5,466 nt of DNA from Clostridia bacterium. Its GTDB lineage: Bacteria; Bacillota; Clostridia; Oscillospirales; CAG-272. The stretch is taken from positions 1 through 5,466 of the forward strand of contig JAFTXB010000255.1 of NCBI GenBank assembly GCA_017461825.1, in the 5' to 3' direction. Numbering within the stretch: position 1 is the first letter of the stretch; the number at the start of each line of letters is the position of its first letter. This document shows, one piece after another, positions 1 to 5,466 of the stretch. The notes below the pieces were generated by a model, which was not told where the DNA came from, searched no databases, and saw nothing but the letters and a program-made list of their open reading frames with translations. The position numbers were made by a program, and so were the translations under genes.

Positions 1-32
1 AATGAGCTTTTACAAATAACAACAACCCATAT

Positions 33-56
33 GGGCTGACACGATCGTGTCAGCCC
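33..56. promoter_or_regulatory. Perfect 24-base palindrome / hairpin upstream of the esterase lipoprotein gene
   Basis: Arms GGGCTGACAC (33-42) and GTGTCAGCCC (47-56) are perfectly complementary around GATC, so the DNA is one uninterrupted 24-base palindrome and the RNA can form a 10-bp, GC-rich hairpin with a 4-base loop. It ends 29 bases before the start codon at 86. The downstream bases are C-rich (TCCCCC) rather than a T-tract, so it is not a standard intrinsic terminator in the + direction. It could be an operator for a dimeric repressor, a 5'-UTR stabilising or attenuating hairpin, or the end of an upstream transcript. A second palindrome, CCCATATGGG (26-35), shares its first GGG. The structure is certain; its role is inferred. 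Confidence 0.6.
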
Positions 57-72
57 TCCCCCAACCGGACAG

Positions 73-78
73 AAAGGA
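73..78 (+). promoter_or_regulatory. Shine-Dalgarno site that fixes the start at 86
   Basis: AAAGGA sits 7 bases before ATG 86. It decides between this start and an in-frame GTG at 47, which lies inside the palindrome, has no ribosome binding site, and would put 13 polar residues in front of an obvious signal peptide. Confidence 0.85.
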
Positions 79-85
79 AATAACT

Positions 86-2695
86 ATGAAGAAATTACTT
101 TCTCTTTTTTTGGTGACAGTTATGTTGATCACCGCACTCGCAAGCTGTGCCAACGGCACAGACACCCCCGCCGGCACCACCGCCGCAACCGATGGTGCGA
201 CCGATCCTGCAACCGATTCTACAACCGACCCCGAAACCGATCCCGCAGGCGATCCCGATCCCACCCCCTCGATCAGCGGTACCAAGTTTGCGCTCAACAA
301 CACCGCAACCTGGGTTAAGCTGCTCGATCCCCGTATGGAAGCCACCGCAGACTACATCACCTGCGACTGGAGCGCATCGGGTATTGAATTTACCGCAACC
401 TTTAGTGGTGACGTGACCTTTGAGGTCAACGCAACCACCAAAATGGGTGGCGGCGTGGAGGGCTGCAACTTCCGCGCTTACGTGGACGGCGCGATCTACA
501 AGAACGGCGAGAGCGATTACTACGAAGCCAAGGGCGCTTCTACGATCGTTCTGAAAAACGTTCCCGAAGGAACGCACACCGTAAGACTTGTAAAAGCTAC
601 CGGCTACACGCTGGCAAACGTTGAACTGAAAAACGTCTACCTCACCGGTACCGTTGCAGACACCGCACCCGCCGCAAAGGATCTCTTCATTGAGTTCGTT
701 GGCGACAGCATCAGCTGTGGTTGGGGCGTGGTTGGCAACTACGACGGCGCATACTCCTCGCAGGATGCAACGCTGGCATATCCTTATCTGATCGCCGACG
801 CGCTGGGTGCTGACTACTCCGTAGTGGCTCTTTCGGGTCAGGGCATCATCAAGGGCAACCCCGGTATCGCAAACGGCTATAAGTACGCAAGCCCCTTCCG
901 CTCCAAGGCAACCGAGTACGCATTTACCCGCAAGGCAAACGTGGTGGTGATCAACGCCGATACCAACGATGCCTACGACAACTATCCCGCCGCAAACTAC
1001 ATTGAGGCTCTGGGCGATTTTGTGGAATACGTTCGCGAAAAGAACGGCGCGGATACCCATATCATCCTCGTTTGCAACATGATGAAGGTGCTTTACACCG
1101 AAGCAATTGGGGATTTCGTCAAAGAGCTTGGCGGCGCGGAAAGCAAATACTACGTTTATAAGGCAACCACTGCCGCAGGCGTTCACTCCGCACATCCCAC
1201 CGCAGAGGAGAACGTCAAGTACGCCGAGGAGCTTGGCGGTATGATCAACGCCATTCTCGAAGGCACCTACTCCGACGAGGTAGAGGCACCCTCGATTCCC
1301 GTCAATCTGGCTCCTATCTATACCCAGCGCTTTGACAACGTCAGCAACGTAGCTGACGCAGGTGTTACCCACCTCTACGGCGGTACCTCCGAGGGGCTGT
1401 CCGTTGCTGACGGTAAGCTGAACATTTCCAAGCTGGCTTGGGGCGCGAAGCCCTTTATCGAGCTGGTCAGTCGCGATACCTTCGCAGGCGCACCCGGAAA
1501 ATACATGGTTTCGGTTGATCTTGACATCACCGATCTGAATAATCTCTCTCTCGTGCTCAACGGCACGGACGACGCTGTTGCCGACACCGGCTACAAGCGC
1601 AAAGGTGCGTCGATCATCCAGCTGAAGGTTCGTAAGGAAGGCTCTACCTCCGATATTAAGGGCGCTCCCTCTAATTTCAACGGCGGTGACAGCTGGATCG
1701 TTATCAGAGGCGGTTACTTCAAGGCAACCGACGGCGCGCAGACCCTAACCGACAACGGCGCGGCATATGCTCGCGTGATCGAGAAGGATGCAACCTCTCT
1801 GAAATTTAATCTGACCGTTGTTGTTGACAGCACGCCTACTGACGGTTGCGATTTGCTCGTGTTTGTGGACGGTGCTTATGTGACCACCTATCATTTTGGC
1901 AACGAATACGACGTGACCGCAAACAGCTCGATCTACCTTTGGGCTGAAAATACCGTTACCACCGTTGACAATCTGGTTGTGAGCGCAATACCCACCATTC
2001 CCGTAAACAAGACTCCCATCTATACCCAGAATTTTGACAGCGTTACCACCGCTGCAGATGCGGGCATCGTCAATCTTTACGGCGGCACGATGGCTCCCAC
2101 GGTTGTTGACGGTAAGCTGAGCATTCCCTCTACCGCATGGGGCGACTCTACTCCCGATCCGTTCGTTCAATTGGTTGGCAGAGAGGTATTTTCGGGTGTG
2201 CCCGGGAAATACATGATCGAAATGGACGTTGAAACGAGCAAGCTGGGAGTGTTCGGACTGATCCTGAACGGCAAGACCGACAGTGCAAGCGACACCAAAT
2301 ACGGCAGAGAAAATGCGTTTTTGGTTACGCTTCGTCTTGGAAAAGGTGTTGATCAGCTGACGCACGGAACGGTTGCGGAAAAAGCTGCGGAGTACGATGT
2401 TTGGCTCAGAACCGGTTACTTTGACGCAAGCAAGGCGCAAAAGACCGATATCAAAAACGATAAATTGGTTTGCGAGATCGCCGAAGGAGCTACAAGTGTT
2501 TCCGTGAAGCTGACCATAGTGGTCAACAGCACGCTTACAGACGGCTGTCAGGTAGATATCTACGCAAACGGCGTTTTCCTGTACAGCTATACGATGGATA
2601 ACAATTACGACGTCAACGCAAACAGCTATATTTCATTGTGGGCGCAGGATGCTGAGGTAAAGATCGATAATCTTGTTGTCAGTACCGTTGCTTGA
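86..2695 (+). CDS. Surface lipoprotein: CE2-type SGNH carbohydrate esterase with two C-terminal repeat domains
   Basis: Probable exported acetylxylan or other polysaccharide O-acetylesterase, 869 residues. Residues 1-20 form a lipoprotein signal peptide (KK, hydrophobic core, lipobox L18-A19-S20-C21), so Cys21 should be lipidated and the protein held on the outer face of the membrane. Residues 22-63 are a Thr/Asp/Pro linker. Residues about 64-192 resemble the beta-rich N-terminal module of carbohydrate esterase family 2, and about 199-392 an SGNH/GDSL hydrolase: G206-D207-S208 (nucleophile Ser208), Gly251 in block II, D-T-N-D 292-295 (Asn294, oxyanion hole) and H370-P371 (catalytic His). The block III Gly is Asp292, and the usual acid three residues before the His is His367, so a Ser-His dyad is likely. 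Residues 404-633 and 638-866 are two copies of an unassigned domain, perhaps glycan-binding. The CE2 assignment rests on motifs and module order read by eye. The substrate is inferred. Confidence 0.8.
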   Translation: MKKLLSLFLVTVMLITALASCANGTDTPAGTTAATDGATDPATDSTTDPETDPAGDPDPTPSISGTKFALNNTATWVKLLDPRMEATADYITCDWSASGIEFTATFSGDVTFEVNATTKMGGGVEGCNFRAYVDGAIYKNGESDYYEAKGASTIVLKNVPEGTHTVRLVKATGYTLANVELKNVYLTGTVADTAPAAKDLFIEFVGDSISCGWGVVGNYDGAYSSQDATLAYPYLIADALGADYSVVALSGQGIIKGNPGIANGYKYASPFRSKATEYAFTRKANVVVINADTNDAYDNYPAANYIEALGDFVEYVREKNGADTHIILVCNMMKVLYTEAIGDFVKELGGAESKYYVYKATTAAGVHSAHPTAEENVKYAEELGGMINAILEGTYSDEVEAPSIPVNLAPIYTQRFDNVSNVADAGVTHLYGGTSEGLSVADGKLNISKLAWGAKPFIELVSRDTFAGAPGKYMVSVDLDITDLNNLSLVLNGTDDAVADTGYKRKGASIIQLKVRKEGSTSDIKGAPSNFNGGDSWIVIRGGYFKATDGAQTLTDNGAAYARVIEKDATSLKFNLTVVVDSTPTDGCDLLVFVDGAYVTTYHFGNEYDVTANSSIYLWAENTVTTVDNLVVSAIPTIPVNKTPIYTQNFDSVTTAADAGIVNLYGGTMAPTVVDGKLSIPSTAWGDSTPDPFVQLVGREVFSGVPGKYMIEMDVETSKLGVFGLILNGKTDSASDTKYGRENAFLVTLRLGKGVDQLTHGTVAEKAAEYDVWLRTGYFDASKAQKTDIKNDKLVCEIAEGATSVSVKLTIVVNSTLTDGCQVDIYANGVFLYSYTMDNNYDVNANSYISLWAQDAEVKIDNLVVSTVA
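188..259 (+). repeat. 12-base in-frame tandem repeat encoding the TDPA-type linker
   Basis: Five consecutive 12-base units (188-247) encode T-D-(P/G/S)-(A/T/E), residues 35-54. A sixth degenerate unit (GDPD) runs to 259. Units such as ACCGATCCTGCA and ACCGATCCCGCA differ at a few bases. The array forms the flexible spacer between the lipid anchor and the esterase. Because the unit is a multiple of three, slippage would change spacer length without breaking the frame. Confidence 0.8.
1295..1984 (+). repeat. Esterase C-terminal repeat domain, copy 1
   Basis: Residues 404-633 of the lipoprotein. The copy opens with IPVN..PIYTQ.FD and closes with VDNLVVS. Shared landmarks with copy 2, in order, are ADAG, LYGGT, DGKL.I, AWG, F..LV.R..F.G.PGKYM, LNG, a Y-G/K-R segment, GYF.A, TDGC, YDV.ANS, LWA and DNLVVS. 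The pattern of alternating hydrophobic strands and the final DNLVVS suggest a beta-sandwich (concanavalin/LamG-like) fold. This is inferred, as no family was recognised with certainty. Confidence 0.8.
1997..2683 (+). repeat. Esterase C-terminal repeat domain, copy 2
   Basis: Residues 638-866, aligned with copy 1 along its whole length with only small gaps, so this is a domain duplication. The least conserved part is the middle (about residues 740-795 against 502-565), which carries the only clear length and sequence differences. The copy ends three residues before the stop codon. DNA identity is too low for recent duplication or easy recombination between copies. Confidence 0.8.
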
Positions 2696-2731
2696 TCCAA
2701 TCATCAAATTGAAAACACAAGCATAAAAATC

Positions 2732-2772
2732 AAGCCGCTTTTATTATCCAAAAGATAACGAAAGCGGCTTTT
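2732..2772 (+). terminator. Rho-independent terminator after the esterase gene
   Basis: The left arm (2734-2748) begins GCCGCTTT and the right arm (2754-2768) ends AAAGCGGC. They form a 15-bp stem with one T-G wobble and one A-C mismatch around the loop CAAAA. The stem is followed by TTTT (2769-2772) and preceded by an A-rich stretch, so it may also work weakly on the - strand. It lies 36 bases after the esterase stop codon. Confidence 0.9.
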
Positions 2773-2782
2773 GTTAACAAAA
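2769..2782. promoter_or_regulatory. 14-base AT-rich palindrome before the phosphodiesterase gene
   Basis: TTTTGTTAACAAAA is a perfect palindrome that begins in the terminator T-tract and ends just before the ribosome binding site (AGAGG, 2788-2792) of the gene at 2799. It could be an operator, or a chance result of the T-tract next to an A-rich leader. No promoter hexamers at proper spacing were found around it. Confidence 0.3.
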
Positions 2783-2798
2783 CGAAAAGAGGTTCATT

Positions 2799-3518
2799 AT
2801 GAATACGAAAAAAATTGAAAAGGGAAACACGCGCATCATTGCGCACAGAGGACTGAGTGGCTTGGAGCAGGAAAACACCACGCAAGCGTTCGTTGCGGCG
2901 GGCAATCGTTCCTACTATGGGATTGAAACCGATATTCATCTCACCGCCGATGAAAATTTTATCGTCATTCACGACGACAACACGGCGCGCGTGACGGGCA
3001 TTGACCGCGTGGTAGAGGAAACCGACTTTGCAATGCTGCGAGAGATGAAGGTCATGGATATGGACGGCAGTACCACGCGCAACGATCTGCGCCTTCCCAC
3101 TCTTGAGGAATACGTTCAAATTTGCAAGAAATATGAAAAGGTGTGTGTGCTGGAACTGAAAAATCATATGCCGCGTGAGCAGGTTTGGCGTGTGATCGAT
3201 CGACTTTCCGAGCTTGATTATTTAGATCAAACGGTGTTCATTTCGTTCGATTTTGAAAATCTGGTCTTCGTACGCGAAAAGGCACCCGATCAGGCGGTGC
3301 AATTTCTGACCGACAAGCTTGGTGAGGAGATCATCGAACAGGTGATCGAGCATCATTTTGATCTTGACGTTTACCATCGCGTACTGACCGAGGAGATTGT
3401 GTCACGTTTCCATAATGCGGGGCTTCGTGTCAATTGCTGGACAGTAAACCACAGAGCAGACGCTGCGCGGCTGATCTCCTGGGGCGTTGATTTTATCACG
3501 ACCAATATCATTGAGTAA
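2799..3518 (+). CDS. Glycerophosphodiester phosphodiesterase (GDPD family)
   Basis: Hydrolyses glycerophosphodiesters, such as deacylated phospholipid headgroups, to glycerol 3-phosphate and an alcohol, feeding glycerol and phospholipid recycling. The protein has 239 residues, close to the usual length of the short bacterial forms. With no signal peptide or membrane helix it should be cytoplasmic. Family landmarks are all present in order: H16-R17-G18, E25-N26-T27, metal ligands E43 and D45, the second catalytic His in H58-D59, E119-L-K121 (third metal ligand), W214-T-V-N217 and the closing D231-F-I-T-T-N236. The start has a good Shine-Dalgarno site (AGAGG, 6-base spacer). A terminator ends 26 bases upstream and no convincing promoter is visible in between, so transcription may come from read-through or from a promoter overlapping the terminator. 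The exact substrate is not determinable; some family members act on other phosphodiesters. Confidence 0.92.
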   Translation: MNTKKIEKGNTRIIAHRGLSGLEQENTTQAFVAAGNRSYYGIETDIHLTADENFIVIHDDNTARVTGIDRVVEETDFAMLREMKVMDMDGSTTRNDLRLPTLEEYVQICKKYEKVCVLELKNHMPREQVWRVIDRLSELDYLDQTVFISFDFENLVFVREKAPDQAVQFLTDKLGEEIIEQVIEHHFDLDVYHRVLTEEIVSRFHNAGLRVNCWTVNHRADAARLISWGVDFITTNIIE

Positions 3519-3589
3519 GAAATATATTCGACTTTTATAGAGGTTGAATGTCCGGAAGGTGACAAATGCTGTGAGAGAAATTATTTCGC

Positions 3590-3618
3590 TTGAAATCTTC
3601 ACGGATTTGTGGTATAAT
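3590..3618 (+). promoter_or_regulatory. Near-consensus sigma-A promoter for the membrane-protein gene
   Basis: The -35 box TTGAAA (3590-3595, 5 of 6 consensus) and the -10 box TATAAT (3613-3618, 6 of 6) are separated by exactly 17 bases. TGG directly before the -10 box gives an extended -10 element. Transcription should begin near 3625, leaving a short leader before ATG 3643. This is the clearest promoter in the window. Confidence 0.88.
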
Positions 3619-3633
3619 GGAGCAAAGAAGGGC

Positions 3634-3638
3634 GGTGG
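3634..3638 (+). promoter_or_regulatory. Ribosome binding site for the start at 3643
   Basis: GGTGG lies 4 bases before ATG 3643, with AAGGG (3628-3632) a little further upstream as an alternative. Together with the promoter, which lies downstream of the alternative in-frame ATG at 3544, this makes 3643 the real start. Confidence 0.6.
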
Positions 3639-3642
3639 AATA

Positions 3643-4356
3643 ATGAAAGCATCTTTTTATAAAAAACTGCAAGATGATTTTGTTATGATTCGATTCATGC
3701 AATGTTCAGATTCTTTTGACCAAGAACAATATGATTTAACAGTTCTGTCCATCGGAGAAGCAAGAAAAAAGATAAATAGGCATTCAGCACCTGCTGAAAA
3801 AAACATTTTGCTTTATTGCATTGATACCTTATTTGAAATCTTAAATGAGGGCGATAAGCAAAAAATTTTTGATTTTGCTGACGCTATACACAATATCCCC
3901 GAAATATATATGCAGAAACGAAATTTATATTCGTTTCGCAAAGAATTAAAATCATTTCAAAAGAAATACGGCAAGCATTATTTTGCATTTATAAACGAAG
4001 TAAAACCTCATTTTACCCAAAAAGCACCAAAGAACAAATGGCAATATTTCTCTGCGGCTTCTGATGAAGACTTTAAAAGACTGCACCCCGTTGGATATAA
4101 GTTGCTTTGCGGTATAGGGATCACTGCGTTGCTGTTACCACAGATTATTTATTTAGCGTATTGCTTATTTATTAACCCTTGTCCAAATGAATGGACACTT
4201 ATGTTGGGTTATATCGGTACTTTTATTATAGGCATAGGTTTGTTTAATATTGTTGCTGCTTGGATACATCAATATCTTGGTCATTTATTAACCGCAGTAT
4301 GTTTGTTGGGGGGCACGGCACTCACTTTGTTTTCGATGTATTTACTCTATACATAG
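3643..4356 (+). CDS. Unknown protein with three C-terminal membrane helices
   Basis: I do not recognise the family. The product has 237 residues. Residues 1-150 are hydrophilic, charged and probably largely helical (for example KKLQDDF, EARKKI, FRKELKSFQKKYGKHY). Three hydrophobic segments follow at about 153-176, 185-206 and 213-235, separated by the short loops NPCPNEW and HQYLGH. Lys and Arg before the first helix suggest the N-terminal part faces the cytoplasm. There is no signal peptide. The in-frame ATG at 3544 was rejected because the promoter lies downstream of it. The gene is strikingly AT-rich and uses AAA, TTT, ATT and TTA codons, unlike the GC-richer genes on both sides, which suggests acquisition from elsewhere. 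A NERD-domain gene follows after 61 bases with no terminator between, so co-transcription is possible. A membrane-bound sensor or partner of that protein is only a guess. Confidence 0.8.
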   Translation: MKASFYKKLQDDFVMIRFMQCSDSFDQEQYDLTVLSIGEARKKINRHSAPAEKNILLYCIDTLFEILNEGDKQKIFDFADAIHNIPEIYMQKRNLYSFRKELKSFQKKYGKHYFAFINEVKPHFTQKAPKNKWQYFSAASDEDFKRLHPVGYKLLCGIGITALLLPQIIYLAYCLFINPCPNEWTLMLGYIGTFIIGIGLFNIVAAWIHQYLGHLLTAVCLLGGTALTLFSMYLLYT

Positions 4357-4417
4357 ACCTTGTATCCAATTCGAAGGCATTTGCATATAAAAATTCTCAC
4401 AGAAAAAAGGAAACAAC

Positions 4418-5248
4418 ATGGGAAACAATCCGTTAAAGGTCGCCGCCAAACGCATGACGGGTGCGGGAATTCCGCCGATAGAGGAGGTCGAGCGCTTCGG
4501 CATGGACGGCGAGGAGGTCATCGCCAATCTTTTGTGGGAGCACTTCGATTGCGTCATCCGCAATCTGACCGTGCCGCACAAGGAGCTTTACCTCGAAAAG
4601 GACTTCGCCGTGATCGCGGACGGCGTGATCTTCGTCCTGGAGGTTAAAAACTGGAAGGGCGAGATCGGTGCCGAGGGCGACAAATTTTATCAAAACAAGG
4701 ACAACGGCACGCGTAAGACGATCAAAAGTCCCGTTGGCACCACGCGGCAGTTTATCGGCAGGATGCAGGACTTTTACAAGCTTGATCAGCCCGTCGTGGG
4801 GGTGGTCGTGTTTGCCGAGCCCGATTGCCGTTTGAATCTCCCCGAGGAGATCGACGGCATCGCGCTCATTCGCGCCGAAGCGCTCGTCAAATTCATCAAA
4901 TCACGCGCAAAATTGCTCAAATGGAAAGGGAATTCGGTCGATCCCAAAACGCTTTTGCGGTGCACGCGATTTTACAGCCGCGACCGCGAATTTTGCAAGG
5001 GGATCCTTGCCGACATTTTCCTCGATTGCTACACCGAGGACGGCTCAAAGGCACGTCTTGACACCACGCGTCTGCGCTATCTCACCGCCGAGCATCAGCC
5101 GCTTCGCCTGCGCGACAAGCTCTACGTCACCTACGACAACGGCGCAACGGGTGTCTTTTACAGCCGCGACACGGTGTTCACCATCGGCTGCCTCGACGGC
5201 TCCTTCCGCAAGCTCTCCCTCAACCGCATCCGCCACATCGTGTTTTAA
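4418..5248 (+). CDS. NERD-domain (nuclease-related) protein with C-terminal extension
   Basis: 276 residues, cytoplasmic, with no signal peptide or membrane helix. Residues about 25-165 match the NERD domain, a PD-(D/E)XK-like nuclease fold: a G31-E32 opening helix, N49-L-T-V-P53, an E60-x-D62 strand, the E75-V-K77 core with the following N-W-K-G81, and Q111 in a helix. The putative active-site set D62, E75, K77 and Q111 is intact, so nuclease activity is possible but not shown. Residues about 170-276 form an extension I cannot assign: a basic region with spaced cysteines (C182, C193, C204), then a strand-rich part in which FYSRD (185-189) recurs at 247-251. The start has AAGG 7 bases upstream. 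The gene is much GC-richer than the AT-rich gene before it. Known NERD proteins occur both as stand-alone proteins and in defence or DNA-processing settings; the role here is unknown. Confidence 0.85.
   Translation: MGNNPLKVAAKRMTGAGIPPIEEVERFGMDGEEVIANLLWEHFDCVIRNLTVPHKELYLEKDFAVIADGVIFVLEVKNWKGEIGAEGDKFYQNKDNGTRKTIKSPVGTTRQFIGRMQDFYKLDQPVVGVVVFAEPDCRLNLPEEIDGIALIRAEALVKFIKSRAKLLKWKGNSVDPKTLLRCTRFYSRDREFCKGILADIFLDCYTEDGSKARLDTTRLRYLTAEHQPLRLRDKLYVTYDNGATGVFYSRDTVFTIGCLDGSFRKLSLNRIRHIVF
4970..5170 (+). repeat. 15-base direct repeat inside the NERD gene (FYSRD codons)
   Basis: The same 15 bases, TTTTACAGCCGCGAC, occur at 4970-4984 and 5156-5170, in the same frame, both encoding F-Y-S-R-D. 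The spacing is 186 bases (62 codons). Flanking residues differ (RFYSRDREF against VFYSRDTVF), so this is either a short structural repeat or coincidence. Confidence 0.55.
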
Positions 5249-5256
5249 AAAAGATC

Positions 5257-5305
5257 AAAAAACACCGCCGAGAGTACCCCTTACGGTCACTCTCGGCGGC
5301 ATTTT
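5257..5305. terminator. Bidirectional terminator between convergent genes
   Basis: CCGCCGAGAGT (5265-5275) and ACTCTCGGCGG (5289-5299) form a perfect 11-bp GC-rich stem. It can extend by three pairs (5276-5278 with 5285-5287) past a bulged C5288. On the + strand it is followed by CATTTT. On the - strand it is followed by TG and six T residues (complement of AAAAAA 5257-5262). It therefore ends both the NERD gene (stop at 5248) and the incoming - strand gene (stop at 5317-5319). Confidence 0.9.
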
Positions 5306-5316
5306 GTATCAACTGT

Positions 5317-5466
5317 TTAGTGATTCTTCTTTGCCGCCGCATTTTTCTCGTTGATACGCTTTTCTATCTCGCTCAGATCCAGCGGCTTGTATTCGTTCAG
5401 TTTGTTTTTGTTATACTGCTCCGTGAAATATTTAAGCATATAAGACATATATTTTTTATAATTGCT
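5317..5466 (-). CDS. C-terminal end of an unidentified gene (partial)
   Basis: Reading the - strand from the window edge gives 49 sense codons in one open frame and a TAA stop (complement of 5317-5319), 17 bases from the bidirectional terminator. The tail is hydrophilic and rich in Lys, Asn, Tyr and Glu (10 Lys of 49), probably helical, and includes EYKPLDLSEIEKRINEKN before an Ala/Lys-rich end. No hydrophobic segment or known motif is visible, so the family cannot be named. An internal ATG (codon 7 of the visible part) has no good ribosome binding site, so the gene probably starts beyond the window. The convergent terminator with its better T-tract on this strand supports the reading. Confidence 0.65.
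   Translation of the reverse strand, partial: SNYKKYMSYMLKYFTEQYNKNKLNEYKPLDLSEIEKRINEKNAAAKKNH

Noticed and set aside
47..85. Longer form of the esterase starting at GTG 47.
   Set aside because: That start lies inside the palindrome, has no ribosome binding site and would hide the lipoprotein signal peptide. ATG 86 has AAAGGA at correct spacing.
95..1372. A 425-codon open frame on the - strand inside the esterase gene.
   Set aside because: It lies wholly opposite a gene with clear motifs. Its product is a Cys/Gly/Val-rich sequence with no domains, and the long open frame follows from codon bias in the real gene.
1745..2440. A 231-codon open frame on the - strand within the second half of the esterase gene.
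   Set aside because: The domain repeat on the + strand explains the sequence. The antisense product shows no recognisable motif and there is no separate gene signal.
3527..3548. Possible terminator hairpin after the phosphodiesterase gene (TTCGACTT with AGGTTGAA).
   Set aside because: The stem is short with two wobble pairs, and it is not followed by a T-tract.
3554..3574. GGAAGG followed by ATG at 3566, suggesting a small gene.
   Set aside because: The frame is ATG CTG TGA, only two codons. No promoter precedes it.
3544..3642. Longer form of the membrane-protein gene starting at ATG 3544.
   Set aside because: The near-consensus promoter (3590-3618) lies downstream of that ATG, and the 33 extra residues have no supporting feature.
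4360..4391. Possible promoter for the NERD gene: TTGTAT with TATAAA (4386-4391).
   Set aside because: The -35 box matches only half the consensus and the spacer is 20 bases, so it is not supportable in AT-rich sequence, though a weak start cannot be excluded.
4825..5354. Open frames on the + strand in other frames across and beyond the NERD gene.
   Set aside because: They overlap the NERD domain gene, encode low-complexity Arg/Ser/Thr/Pro-rich products, and one runs through the bidirectional terminator.

Overview
The window looks like a chromosomal segment of an anaerobic, gut- or rumen-type member of the Clostridia (Bacillota). This is an inference from three things: Gram-positive-style Shine-Dalgarno sites, a lipoprotein with a short Lys-Lys signal peptide followed by a Thr/Asp/Pro linker, and a polysaccharide-esterase gene typical of plant- or glycan-degrading Clostridia. 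The sequence does not fix the species.

Layout. Four complete genes lie on the + strand, and the 3' end of one gene enters from the right on the - strand. (1) 86-2695 encodes a large surface lipoprotein of 869 residues: lipobox, repetitive linker, a CE2-type two-module carbohydrate esterase, and two tandem copies of an unassigned domain of about 230 residues. A perfect 24-base palindrome lies just upstream and a strong intrinsic terminator follows. (2) 2799-3518 encodes a cytoplasmic glycerophosphodiester phosphodiesterase. It begins only 26 bases after the terminator U-tract, with a 14-base palindrome between. (3) 3643-4356 is an AT-rich gene of unknown function for a protein with a soluble N-terminal part and three C-terminal membrane helices. 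It has its own near-consensus sigma-A promoter. (4) 4418-5248 encodes a NERD-domain (PD-(D/E)XK nuclease-like) protein with an unassigned C-terminal extension. A bidirectional terminator at 5257-5305 separates it from (5), the C-terminal 49 codons of an unidentified - strand gene.

Working together. Genes 1 and 2 have no evident shared pathway. Gene 1 would deacetylate polysaccharide outside the cell, and gene 2 would recycle glycerophosphodiesters inside it. Genes 3 and 4 could be co-transcribed from the promoter at 3590-3618, because the gap between them is 61 bases and holds no terminator. A membrane protein next to a NERD protein is the most plausible place for an uncharacterised two-gene unit, but the sequence does not show a function for it. 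No RNA genes, CRISPR arrays, insertion sequences or attachment sites were seen.
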